From positions 1 to 47,844 of the IMG/VR virus record IMGVR_UViG_3300044858_003116: a DNA stretch of 47,844 nt; one strand, written 5' to 3'. Origin of the DNA: a virus. The notes beneath the pieces were generated by a model. The model ran no database searches. It saw only the letters and a program-made list of their open reading frames with translations, and was not told the origin of the DNA. Shown piece by piece: positions 33,418-40,857 of this stretch (positions within the stretch are counted from its first letter, which is position 1; every line of letters begins with the position of its first letter). Position numbers and translations under genes: made by a program.

Positions 33418-33428
33418 GACTAATGCCC
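33418..33428 (-). repeat. Recurring gene-junction motif, copy 6
   Basis: Minus strand GGGCATTAGTC, 4 nt before the ART-like gene start. Confidence 0.5.
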
Positions 33429-33438
33429 AATAGTCGTT

Positions 33439-34047
33439 GTGCGAGTGCTAGCGCTGGTTCTCTGTGCTGCGGTGTGCAGCGGGGAAGAACTCCCCGTGTT
33501 GTGGAATCCCCCTTCCGGTTTTCCGCCCACCCTCAGAGACATCGCCTCCCGGTTACCCCGAGACACCGACGCCAAGGAAGCGTGCCTGATCACCTACACG
33601 CATGAGGGTTCCCACTTTCTCTGCCGGGGGAAGAAGGGGTATCACTGCGTCTATGTCGGGGAAGGGAAGCGGTGGGAAATTCCCACTCCCCCACTGGTCA
33701 CGGAGGAGGTGTTTGCGGCCTTCCCCGGAGAGATGAGAGGTACGACGCTGTACCGCATCTACCTCAGACAGGGACAGACGGAATACTGGTCTGCCCAGCC
33801 GCTGATGATCTTGGATGAGTGGCGGGCCTACACCGTTGGTTCACAGACCAGACAGGAACTGGACATGACGACCAGGGCAGAGTCAGTCAGACACCTGGAG
33901 TCGTTTACCGTGTACGCCAAGGTCTTGTATGACCTGGCCAAAGAGATCGAAGGCTACGACATCAGCGAACTGAGAGATTTCTGCCGATGGAACCTGGAGG
34001 AGTGTCGGAAGATTCGGGACTTCCGCAGCGAAGTGGTGTTTGACTAG
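33439..34047 (+). CDS. Putative secreted protein, moron-like, antisense to late operon
   Basis: 202 residues, start GTG: MRVLALVLCAAVCSGEELPV. The first 15 residues look like a signal peptide (or lipoprotein-like leader) with a possible cleavage near CSG-EE. The rest is mixed alpha/beta (KGYHCVYVGEGKRWEIPTPP, SELRDFCRWNLEECRKIRDF) with several Cys. No known domain. It lies alone on the plus strand inside the minus-strand late operon and its TAG stop interlocks with the opposing gene's stop (CTAG). A weak promoter may lie upstream. Likely a lysogenic-conversion or superinfection gene; unproven. Confidence 0.72.
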   Translation: MRVLALVLCAAVCSGEELPVLWNPPSGFPPTLRDIASRLPRDTDAKEACLITYTHEGSHFLCRGKKGYHCVYVGEGKRWEIPTPPLVTEEVFAAFPGEMRGTTLYRIYLRQGQTEYWSAQPLMILDEWRAYTVGSQTRQELDMTTRAESVRHLESFTVYAKVLYDLAKEIEGYDISELRDFCRWNLEECRKIRDFRSEVVFD

Positions 34048-35393
34048 CGCTGCTCTTGTCCCAGGCGGTCGATGAGCTGATCCGCCCCGATCCCAATGGC
34101 TACTGCTGCGGGGATGCCTTCCTGGATGATGCGGCGGCGCATTTCGTCGGACATGAGGTAGCGTCTGGCAGGAGGCGGCACGCCATCTGAGAACTGCATC
34201 TCTTTCCTGGCTTCCATCCAGGCCCTCCTGGCTGCCGCCTCGCGCTCAGCCAAAAAGACAATGCGCGGCATATCGTTCGCGTAGACCGGGGTCGCCCGCT
34301 CGGCAAGCTCCGCCGCACGCTTTGCGATTATCTCCGGGCCTTCGTTTGTGATGTATGAATTCACAAGGTTCCGGTATGCGCCATCCGCCCGGTCGGGTAT
34401 TGCCTGCATTGCTTGGTTGCGAAGTGGAGACAACTCCTTATCCCACGGCTCAAGCGTCCAGCCGGAGTGCGTGGATGGCGCATCCTCCACCAGCCCGCCC
34501 ATCTTCCTGCCCAGCCGCTCTAGCGCGCCAGGGACCACCTTGCCGTAGAAGTGTTCGTAGTTGTCGATGTTGCCGCCGACCTTGTCGGCTATCGCCCGGG
34601 GGGATGCGACTTCGATGGCCCGGTGGCCCTTGCGCGCGGCTTCTAGGGCGAGGCGTTTGATGAGGAGGTCGGACCAGGAGTCTTCTAGGGGGAAGGGGAG
34701 TTCTCGCCCGCGCGCCACGCGATCAAACGAGCCGGGAGGCTCATACGATTCTGGAATCTCCCGCGCTTTGCGGTTGTGAATCCCCAAGTCCGACTGGAGT
34801 TCATTGATCCGCAAGGCATCGCCATGCGTGTCGAAGCGGGCGTGGGCGACGGCGTCTCGGTTTGCGCTAGTAGCCTGCGTGGCCGCCTGCCCCCAGTGGT
34901 TGTAGTACTCTCCAGCACTCCTCGCCCCAGGCTGCGTCAGTAAGATTTCCGTGTAGTCCCTGCCGCCTTGGCCATAGTCTGGGTATTTAGGGTCGCCGTG
35001 AGCTATGCCGCGCCCGATAGCAGAGGCTTCGTCTTGGTAGTGCGGCAGGCCACTAAATGCGCCCGGGATGGTTTCCATTGGAGGAGTGTCTGCCAGCACC
35101 ACCTCCTTGTGCGTATACACCGGGCTGCGTTCTTTGACCCGTGCCAGGAGTTCTTCTCTCGGCACCACATCCCGGCCGGCAATGACCGAATCTAGGTCAG
35201 TCTCTTTTAACTCCCAGCCGGGGACACCGTCCTTGTATCGCTTCAGGAGGCCCGGAAGTTCTTGCGTGCGGACGTTCTCGGGCATGGCCTGGATGGCACG
35301 CTCCAAGCGAGAGTAGATCCCGGGGCCGGGGTTGTAGGTCAGGAGGCCGGCGATGGCGCGGCCCGCGGCGTCAACAGTTCCCGGTCCAGCCAT
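34044..35393 (-). CDS. Large polyvalent-type domain protein, 449 aa
   Basis: Contains IYSRLERAIQAMPENVRTQE (the S-L-x-x-A-I opening), WELKETDLDSVI, and VPREELLARVKE, then AHARFDTHGDALRINELQSD and ELPFPLEDSWSDLLIKRLAL-EAARKGHRAIEVASP, blocks typical of phage large polyvalent-protein-associated domains. It ends in a hydrophobic tail and GQEQR. Shares one base (TAATG) with the upstream gene. Probably an injected or internal virion protein; the exact biochemical role of such domains is poorly known. Confidence 0.75.
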   Translation of the reverse strand: MAGPGTVDAAGRAIAGLLTYNPGPGIYSRLERAIQAMPENVRTQELPGLLKRYKDGVPGWELKETDLDSVIAGRDVVPREELLARVKERSPVYTHKEVVLADTPPMETIPGAFSGLPHYQDEASAIGRGIAHGDPKYPDYGQGGRDYTEILLTQPGARSAGEYYNHWGQAATQATSANRDAVAHARFDTHGDALRINELQSDLGIHNRKAREIPESYEPPGSFDRVARGRELPFPLEDSWSDLLIKRLALEAARKGHRAIEVASPRAIADKVGGNIDNYEHFYGKVVPGALERLGRKMGGLVEDAPSTHSGWTLEPWDKELSPLRNQAMQAIPDRADGAYRNLVNSYITNEGPEIIAKRAAELAERATPVYANDMPRIVFLAEREAAARRAWMEARKEMQFSDGVPPPARRYLMSDEMRRRIIQEGIPAAVAIGIGADQLIDRLGQEQR

Positions 35394-36421
35394 TACCGCA
35401 ACCTCCCGATCAGTGCGTCCTGCTTGGCCTGCTCCTCCAACTGCTTGGCGCGGAGCTGCGCCGCCAGACCGATGGCTGTCATCGCCTGACCGGGTGCGAA
35501 CTCAATGCCAATCTGCTTGGCGAGGGGGAGTAGTCGCCCAGTCTTGCTGGCGGCGGCGATCCCAGGAGCATCGAAGACGGGGTTGAAGAGATCGTCGGTC
35601 GCCATGCCCAGGAAGTAGGCTGGTGTCTCAGGGACGCCCTGGCCCATGAAGTAGTCCTTGCCCTCCTGGAGCTTGACGCTTTGCGCCTCCCGGGAGAGGT
35701 TGTCGTACTGCATGGCGTCGTAGGGGGTGACTCCGTATGGGGTCTTCTGGTACCCCATCATGCCCCAGTGGGTCTGGTCATCTAGTTCCTTGCGGGCGTC
35801 CTTCATGTCCGACCACGCGGAATGGCCCTTCTCCACTGGCGGCGCGTAGCCAACCGCTTCGGCAAGCGCCTGTCCCGGGGCCGTGAAGGTGTTGACCGCG
35901 TACGAAAGGTTCTTGCCGGCGTCGGGGAACTGCTTGCCGGGGATTCCGCCGAGAGCCTTGCTCGTCACGTAATCGGCCGCATTGCCGACGTTCTCACCTA
36001 TCGCATAGATCGTAGATGGCAGGGACTGGCCCCAAGTCAGGGCTGTGTTGACGGGAGAGCCCTCCCCAAGAACTCCGGTGTATTCCGTGGAGCTGTTGAG
36101 CCGATCCCGATACCCATCTTTGTTCACGGCGTAGGCGTACATGTCCAACGCCAGCGCCTCTGGCAACTGACGCCAAGACTCCGGCCACATGCCATTCACC
36201 GGCTGGCCATGATCAGCCAGCATTTTTTCCATGAGGTGAGCCTGCTGCTGCCCAGCACGCCTTGCCTGCTCCATCTTGGGGCGCTGAAAGGGATTCCCGC
36301 CGATTCGCCCCTGCATTTCCCGCATGAGTTCGCGGGTGTCCATGGAATCCAGGTCTTTGTATTCCAGGGCGTCGGCTTCGGCTATGGCCTCTTCTGTCCG
36401 GCGACGATCTCTTTCAGCCAC
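35393..36421 (-). CDS. Putative internal virion protein, 342 aa
   Basis: Start GTG (MAERDRRRTEEAIAEADALE), ribosome site GGAG located in the C-terminal codons of the HNH gene. Helical at both ends with a middle region WPESWRQLPEALALDMYAYA and GKNLSYAVNTFTAPGQALAE. No catalytic motif. Grouped with polyvalent-type genes, so likely injected or internal. Confidence 0.75.
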   Translation of the reverse strand: MAERDRRRTEEAIAEADALEYKDLDSMDTRELMREMQGRIGGNPFQRPKMEQARRAGQQQAHLMEKMLADHGQPVNGMWPESWRQLPEALALDMYAYAVNKDGYRDRLNSSTEYTGVLGEGSPVNTALTWGQSLPSTIYAIGENVGNAADYVTSKALGGIPGKQFPDAGKNLSYAVNTFTAPGQALAEAVGYAPPVEKGHSAWSDMKDARKELDDQTHWGMMGYQKTPYGVTPYDAMQYDNLSREAQSVKLQEGKDYFMGQGVPETPAYFLGMATDDLFNPVFDAPGIAAASKTGRLLPLAKQIGIEFAPGQAMTAIGLAAQLRAKQLEEQAKQDALIGRLR

Positions 36422-36984
36422 TACCAGCTCCAGTTACAGGTGTGTTGTGCCACGGCGCGGCAGGATTCCACAAACTCTGCCAAAGGCATGTCCCCCCGCA
36501 TAAAGTTCACGGCCTTATGCACCCAATGCACGTTATCGGGCGTATAGCCCTTGCTGTTGTCGATTCGGTCTAGCGAGGCCGTAATGTCGCTAAACGCACC
36601 ATTGGTGGTGAGCGGAAGCCCGGTCAATGCGCAGCGTCCGTTCTGCTGCTCAAAAACATCTACGGCCTCGTCCACACTCAAACCCCACTCTTTGTTTCGC
36701 ATGCCAGCGTGGTACTCATACCTGCGATACCATGACATGCGAAATCCACGGTAGATTTCCTTTGCTCGGCGGGTGGAGCATTTCTTGCACGGCTTTCCGG
36801 CGTGCGCCAACGCATGGTTCTTGCGTTTAATGGGTCGCCAGCGGGCACAAACCGGGCACTGGACCGCAAACGCCTGGATGACGCGCCCGCTCTTTGTTTT
36901 GGCTTCCCCGGCCCTTTCCACCGATTCTGGGAGCGGGCGGCTCACGCGGCGCCCCTTACGAGTTACTTCCCCCCTTACGTACAC
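36421..36984 (-). CDS. HNH endonuclease (free-standing, homing type)
   Basis: Zinc-binding CPVC and CKKC pairs bracket an early region. The HNH core is CALTGLPL...ITASLDRIDNSKGYTPDNVHWV...NFMRGDM, with D-R-I-D, N and H in the expected order. Start uncertain: GTG 36984 or 36945 (with AAGGGG) or TTG 37029. The last five codons encode CNWSW, the same residues that end the neighbouring conserved protein at its break point. Probably a mobile gene inserted at the 3' end of that protein. Confidence 0.85.
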   Translation of the reverse strand: MYVRGEVTRKGRRVSRPLPESVERAGEAKTKSGRVIQAFAVQCPVCARWRPIKRKNHALAHAGKPCKKCSTRRAKEIYRGFRMSWYRRYEYHAGMRNKEWGLSVDEAVDVFEQQNGRCALTGLPLTTNGAFSDITASLDRIDNSKGYTPDNVHWVHKAVNFMRGDMPLAEFVESCRAVAQHTCNWSW

Positions 36985-37277
36985 GCCAATAGCAGCGGGA
37001 GCAGGCTCCAAGACCAATTGCAACTCCAATACCCGGGCTTCAGCTTGTCGGTCTTTTCGTCGCAGTTGTGACGGGCTTTGAAGTTGGCCCTCCGACCTTC
37101 ATCCCCGTGGCCGGGCTTGGAGCCTTCCTTGTAGTGCCCCATGCTTGCGTCCCCGAATCGAACCAGACGCTCTTCGTCCCCGACCTTGGCGCGGACGACG
37201 AACTTCTTGCCGCCCTGTGTGTCCCTTACCGGACGGTTGGGGACCAGCTTGCGAACCTTATCCCCGTCCCTGTCCAC
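36975..37277 (-). CDS. Conserved phage protein (RHNC...YWSC family) with altered C-terminus
   Basis: 100 residues, GTG start, MDRDGDKVRKLVPNRP. LVRFGDASMGHYKEG, RRANFKARHNCDEKTDK and PGYWSC are conserved in a widespread phage family (R-x-N-F-x-A-R-H-N-C ... Y-W-S-C), whose members usually end just after YWSC-x-x-W. Here CNWSW is followed by an unexpected SLLPLLLACT, created by the HNH insertion. Likely a capsid-associated or maturation-related protein; function inferred from context. Confidence 0.8.
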   Translation of the reverse strand: MDRDGDKVRKLVPNRPVRDTQGGKKFVVRAKVGDEERLVRFGDASMGHYKEGSKPGHGDEGRRANFKARHNCDEKTDKLKPGYWSCNWSWSLLPLLLACT

Positions 37278-37416
37278 TCAGCTTCCTCCACTGCTTCCTG
37301 TCGGGGTAGTCCTTGTCGCCGGGCTTGGCCGGGGCTTCTCCTCGCTCACGCTTGGCGCGGATGTTGTCCCACAGCCCCCGCCGCAACTGCCGCACCTTGT
37401 CCCCGTCCCGGTCCAC
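37258..37416 (-). CDS. Small conserved phage protein (LWDNIRAKR type), 52 aa
   Basis: GTG start directly after the previous stop (TAAGTG). MDRDGDKVRQLRRGLWDNI, then RAKRERGEAPAKPGDKDYPD: matches the small protein with pattern LW-NI-AKR-RGE--AKPG-K-YP found next to the RHNC family in many phages. Its first nine codons repeat, with silent changes, those of the next gene. Ends inside that gene (20-nt overlap). Confidence 0.75.
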   Translation of the reverse strand: MDRDGDKVRQLRRGLWDNIRAKRERGEAPAKPGDKDYPDRKQWRKLSGQGRG

Positions 37417-37716
37417 TTACCTGCCCTCTTGAGGGGCGTAAGTGAGATTTCCTCCCCCTGCCAGCGGAAAGACCGGAATGCTGGTCCTGCCGGGGAGGTT
37501 GCGGCGCTTCATCTCCTCCAGCATCTCGCGGATCAGCATGCCCTGGGGATCTTCCGCAGCGGCGCGAGCCTTGAGATCCGCATGGATAGCTTGGCTGGCC
37601 AGATGATCTCTGGGGCCGGCTCCCATGGAAAACTGGTTCTGGTACGACGGCCGACCCAGCGCATCGACACCATACCCGGCCCGAGCTTCCCAGTTGTTCA
37701 GATTAGCCATCGACAT
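37417..37716 (-). CDS. Hypothetical structural-operon protein, 99 aa
   Basis: MSMANLNNWEARAGYGVDAL; AAGGAGA seven bases before the ATG. Helical (ADLKARAAAEDPQGMLIREM), ending LAGGGNLTYAPQEGR. No domain known. An early late-operon gene. Confidence 0.7.
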   Translation of the reverse strand: MSMANLNNWEARAGYGVDALGRPSYQNQFSMGAGPRDHLASQAIHADLKARAAAEDPQGMLIREMLEEMKRRNLPGRTSIPVFPLAGGGNLTYAPQEGR

Positions 37717-37727
37717 GTTTTGTCTCC

Positions 37728-38057
37728 TTAACCAATAGCGCCCAGTTGGCGAAGTTGTGCCAGCAGGGCCCGAATGTCATCGCCTGAATCGACTTGGCTC
37801 GTTTGCATGGGGCGCACTGGCTGCGGCTGCATGAACTGCTGCGGCTGGCCGGGCTGCTGCGGCCGACTCATGTCGGGGGGCTCTTTGCCCATGTAGCTCC
37901 GGTAGTGGTTCCTGGCGCGCTCCGTGACTATGCGGCGCCGGAACTCCTGGTCGTTGGCCGCGCGGGCCTGCAAGTCCTGCATGGCCTGCTGCTGTGTCTC
38001 GTACATGTCCGGGGTTTTCCCGGCCGCCCGCATCGCTGCCCCAAGATCAAATGGCAT
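37728..38057 (-). CDS. Gln/Pro-rich structural-operon protein, 109 aa
   Basis: MPFDLGAAMRAAGKTPDMYE, long helix with QQQAMQDLQARAANDQEFRR, Pro/Gln linker (RPQQPGQPQQFMQPQPVRPM), and IRALLAQLRQLGAIG at the end. Good ribosome site TAGGAG. Function unknown. Confidence 0.7.
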   Translation of the reverse strand: MPFDLGAAMRAAGKTPDMYETQQQAMQDLQARAANDQEFRRRIVTERARNHYRSYMGKEPPDMSRPQQPGQPQQFMQPQPVRPMQTSQVDSGDDIRALLAQLRQLGAIG

Positions 38058-38066
38058 GAGTGTCTC

Positions 38067-38450
38067 CTACCTACCATTGCCCTTCTTGCGGGCCCGGCGT
38101 ATCGCCAGGCGGATCAATGTCTTCCCTGCCAAGGAGAGGTAAGGCAACTTGCGCTTCTTAGCCTCCTCCGCCAGCCAGCCGTCGATCTCGTCAATGTGTT
38201 CCTCGCACCAGTCGCAGCCCTTCTCATCCATGACCTTGGCTCGCTTGTTGCAGGAGCATGTCGGTGAGGCGACGATGCCGATGTTGCGCAGGAGGGACTT
38301 GAGTTCTGTGCCTGGCCCGGAGATGGCCATGGGCTGAACAGGGGGCTCGCACACATGAAACACGTTCGCTTTGTTGGCCTTGATCCGGACCCCGCACTGG
38401 CAGGTGCAGAGATACCCAGAGTCCTGCGGCACGCACTCACATCGATTCAT
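38067..38450 (-). CDS. Conserved Cys-rich protein with GPGTELK...CSC motif
   Basis: 127 residues, ATGA overlap with the Cys-rich gene. N-terminal zinc-like Cys clusters (MNRCECVPQDSGYLCTCQCG), then GPGTELKSLLRNIGIVASPT, CSCNKRAKVMDEKGCDWCEE and WLAEEAKKRKLP. I recall similar short proteins in planctomycete and related phage genomes. Function unknown; possibly a metal-binding regulator or virion component. Confidence 0.78.
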   Translation of the reverse strand: MNRCECVPQDSGYLCTCQCGVRIKANKANVFHVCEPPVQPMAISGPGTELKSLLRNIGIVASPTCSCNKRAKVMDEKGCDWCEEHIDEIDGWLAEEAKKRKLPYLSLAGKTLIRLAIRRARKKGNGR

Positions 38451-39187
38451 GCACAATCCCCGTTGCAGTCCAGGCGGCAGGAGGTCCAGCCAACGAACTC
38501 ATAGCAATCCGCACAAAAAGCCAAACCTGCTGGATCGAACGTCAGATCCGCGACTTCGCAATCCGCCCCCAGCGTCCACGCCGTTAGGCAGGGTGCGCTA
38601 GTGATGGCTATCGAAGTGACGCCACACTCCGCCAGCGCTCCGCCAGAAATCACCACATCAAACGGGTCGCCTTCGGCTATGTGGCTCAAGAATGGAGCCA
38701 AGCAGCCAACCTTCCTGATGAACGAAAGGGTGATCTGGGCGCCGGGGTGACAGGCGTGCGGCTCACAAGCCCCGTCGCAGCAAAGCTCCGGGGAGCCAGG
38801 GAAAACGTCCTCGCACGGAAGGCCGTAGGTCGGGCAGTCCGAAAACGCATTACAGCATGTAGCTGGCGTGCATTGCCCGTTGCAGCAATTCTGCCCTTCG
38901 TCGCAGTCTTCGTCGGTTTCGCACCCCGCGCACTCCTCCGCTTGGCACACCCCATCACAGCAGTTAGGCGCGTCATCGGGGCAGCGACTGACCACCTCGC
39001 CATCGACACACTTCTCGCACTTGCCTGGATCAGCAGGTGGGTCACATGGGCAGTCACCGTCCACGCACTCCGTATCCACTCCCTGAAACAAGCCGCCCGC
39101 GTCTTCGCAGTCAGCGCACGTTTCTTGGGTACACCCCTCGTCCGTGCAGCAGGCGCCGGTCTTTTCACAACACCTACAGCAGGCCAT
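38447..39187 (-). CDS. Highly Cys-rich repeat protein
   Basis: 246 residues with about 41 cysteines, nearly all in the first 160 residues: repeats of C-C-x-G-x-C, C-x-x-C and D-C-x-x-G-x-x-C-C (MACCRCCEKTGACC..., PNCCDGVC, QNCCNGQC, ELCCDGAC). The C-terminal third is a beta-rich domain (TLSFIRKVGCLAPFLSHIAE to VADLTFDPAGLAFCADCYEF). Resembles EGF/Dickkopf-like or metal-binding repeats seen in planctomycete surface proteins. First gene of the late operon; function and location unknown. No signal peptide. Confidence 0.8.
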   Translation of the reverse strand: MACCRCCEKTGACCTDEGCTQETCADCEDAGGLFQGVDTECVDGDCPCDPPADPGKCEKCVDGEVVSRCPDDAPNCCDGVCQAEECAGCETDEDCDEGQNCCNGQCTPATCCNAFSDCPTYGLPCEDVFPGSPELCCDGACEPHACHPGAQITLSFIRKVGCLAPFLSHIAEGDPFDVVISGGALAECGVTSIAITSAPCLTAWTLGADCEVADLTFDPAGLAFCADCYEFVGWTSCRLDCNGDCA

Positions 39188-39242
39188 CAGTTTCCCAGTC
39201 CAGCCAGTCGAATTCGTCGATCAAAGACTCCATACCGACCAT
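39174..39242 (-). CDS. Possible short leader peptide, 22 aa
   Basis: Frame encodes MVGMESLIDEFDWLDWETDG then LL, ending 11 nt inside the Cys-rich gene. No clear ribosome site. It could be an upstream coupling peptide. Low confidence. Confidence 0.25.
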   Translation of the reverse strand: MVGMESLIDEFDWLDWETDGLL

Positions 39243-39599
39243 TGCGACACAGAGACCCCTAGCAACGCATTAGACGGCGATTTAATGCGAGCGACACGCA
39301 CCGGACGGGAGGGAAATGCGAGGCGGGGAGCGGGAAAATGAGGGGCAGCGACATGTGGGGGATGAAGGGGTGAAAAAATCCAGGGGTGGATATGACCTGT
39401 AATGCGTGACGCGATGGGGGGGCTCGGGGGGGTGTCGCTCATGCCATGGCCAGGATCATAACCCCTTGCCCCGTCTAGGTTTACGCTTGCGTGAACCATG
39501 CCGTTCCCAACCTTACGCTTTTGCAAGGCGTCTAATCGGGGCCAGAATCCGCGGCCGATAGTCCGGCGTGCATTGCCCCCCCTCCATCGTCAGCGCAGG
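39243..39599. other. Late-operon upstream region, non-coding
   Basis: About 360 nt without a convincing gene on either strand; G-rich runs and a TAATGCG inverted repeat near 39266-39289. Most likely site of the late promoter, though no standard promoter stands out. Confidence 0.55.
39266..39289. promoter_or_regulatory. Operator-like inverted repeat
   Basis: CGCATTA (39266-39272) and TAATGCG (39283-39289), 10 nt apart. TAATGCG recurs at 39400-39406. Lies about 80-100 nt upstream of the first late gene. Confidence 0.4.
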
Positions 39600-39632
39600 A
39601 AAAACCCCGGCCGGTTTCATCCCCGGCCGGGG
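39600..39632 (-). terminator. Rho-independent terminator after 297-aa gene
   Basis: Perfect 10-bp stem (CCCCGGCCGG at 39605-39614 with CCGGCCGGGG at 39623-39632), 8-nt loop, then TTTTT on the minus strand. It starts 28 nt after the stop codon of the gene at 39660. Confidence 0.88.
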
Positions 39633-39659
39633 CATTCCGTTCAGTCTATCGGCCCGGTT

Positions 39660-40553
39660 TCAGTGTCCGGCCCGGGGATTCTCTGCCCGATACGCTGCGA
39701 TGGCGGCCCGATACGCTTCCGGGTCCGCAGCGTAGGCTACGGTTTCCCCCTTGCGCCGCCACTCAATCGGCCCGTCGTTTCCCGCCCGCCACCGGGCCGG
39801 AAGCGGGCCGGGATTGTGCCGCGGGGCCGTTGCCGGGATTGAGTCGCGGACGATCCCCGGGGCGTATGTCTTCGCCCGGCCCCGGCCGCGCTTCATCCGC
39901 CACCGGATTTTCCCGCCATCCCTGACCATCTTGCCATCGGTTTCACCGCGGCCCGATGGCCCCCCTGGGAGAGCGACGGCCCGGCCGGGGATTTCATGGC
40001 ACGCCGGGAAGACTTCCGCCCACGCCATTCCCATAGACTCCGCCGCCGCTACGGCCGTGGCCGGATTATCCCCGGCCGCCATGGCGGTTGTTGCCCGGTT
40101 GTATAGGGCAAAATCCCCGGAACCCTTGCGCGCGTATTCCCCGAAACGGCCCGTATCGATGGATCGCCACCGGGCGCGGTCCATCCATCGGCCCGCGGAG
40201 AGTAGCGCGGCGGTCGCGGCGTCAGCATCAAACCCGGCCGCCGCATAATCCCGGTGGATGAAGAAATCCATGCCGTGCATTGTGGCATCGTCCAGCACCG
40301 CGGCCCGGGTTTCCCGCGGCAATCCTGCCCCCACTCCGGCCCGGGCGGCCCGGGACCGGAAGAACGCCTGCACATCCCGATACCGCCCGGGACATGTCAG
40401 ATATGCGAGCGGATCGAATACCGTCCCGGGGACCGGTTCCGCGAGAACACGGCCGAAAAGCCTATGCTCAACTCCGGCCATCTTTTCCCGCATCGTCGCG
40501 GCCCGCTTGGCTTTATTCGCGGCCCGTTGTTCGCCCGTCATTTTGCGAGACAT
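39660..40553 (-). CDS. Hypothetical protein of atypical composition, 297 aa
   Basis: Basic N-terminal helix (MSRKMTGEQRAANKAKRAAT), then CPGRYRDVQAFFRSRAARAG, a helical middle (ATMHGMDFFIHRDYAAAGFD), and an Arg/Gly-rich stretch (KIRWRMKRGRGRAKTYAPGI). No domain recognised. Its sequence is built from CCCGG/CCGCGG words, with fewer CTG leucine codons than neighbouring genes, so it may have been acquired separately. It is transcribed alone, away from the repeat-rich region, and has its own terminator; a DNA-binding or regulatory role is possible but unproven. Confidence 0.72.
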   Translation of the reverse strand: MSRKMTGEQRAANKAKRAATMREKMAGVEHRLFGRVLAEPVPGTVFDPLAYLTCPGRYRDVQAFFRSRAARAGVGAGLPRETRAAVLDDATMHGMDFFIHRDYAAAGFDADAATAALLSAGRWMDRARWRSIDTGRFGEYARKGSGDFALYNRATTAMAAGDNPATAVAAAESMGMAWAEVFPACHEIPGRAVALPGGPSGRGETDGKMVRDGGKIRWRMKRGRGRAKTYAPGIVRDSIPATAPRHNPGPLPARWRAGNDGPIEWRRKGETVAYAADPEAYRAAIAAYRAENPRAGH

Positions 40554-40685
40554 GTTGAAACCCTCTGGTAGTTTCCCCGGGGTTCAATCCCCGGCGGTCT
40601 GATAATACTATCGGAAACCCGGGCCGGTTTCAATCAGTAGGTTTCCCGCGGGAATATGTACTATTCCAAAATAATCCGCGGCCCG

Positions 40686-40707
40686 ATGGTACGCTCATGG
40701 TATATAA
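40686..40707 (+). promoter_or_regulatory. TATA-like 22-bp element, copy 1
   Basis: ATGGTAC, GCTC, then ATGGTATATAA. Identical to 40857-40878. The TATATAA stretch could be a -10 box. Confidence 0.6.
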
Positions 40708-40835
40708 GGCGTTCCGGTTTCAATCCGCGGTTTCAATCCGCCGAATGAAACGCCGCGGGGGTTTTCCCGCGGTTTTCCGCGGTTTCAATCAATCCGCGGT
40801 TTCATTGCCCTGGGTTATATGCCGGGCGGCCAGCG

Positions 40836-40857
40836 TAGAAAATCCTGCGATTTTCTA
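40836..40857. promoter_or_regulatory. 9-bp palindrome, operator-like
   Basis: TAGAAAATC (40836-40844) and GATTTTCTA (40849-40857) with a CTGC centre, directly abutting the second 22-bp element. Could bind a dimeric regulator. Confidence 0.5.

Noticed and set aside
36421-37029. Group I intron carrying the HNH gene
   Set aside because: The coding frame fills nearly the whole insert, and the duplicated bases do not give a U at the 5' exon end together with a G at the intron end. An RNA test is still worth doing.
36421-37277. Intein
   Set aside because: The HNH frame is not continuous with the upstream protein frame and lacks a terminal His-Asn before Cys/Ser/Thr.
39221-39526. 101-codon frame on the minus strand upstream of the Cys-rich gene
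   Set aside because: Pro/His-rich composition without domain pattern and no ribosome site; looks like GC-rich non-coding DNA.
40571-40600. tRNA T-arm-like GGGGTTCAATCCCC
   Set aside because: No D-arm or matching acceptor upstream; it belongs to the local GTTTCAATC repeat vocabulary.
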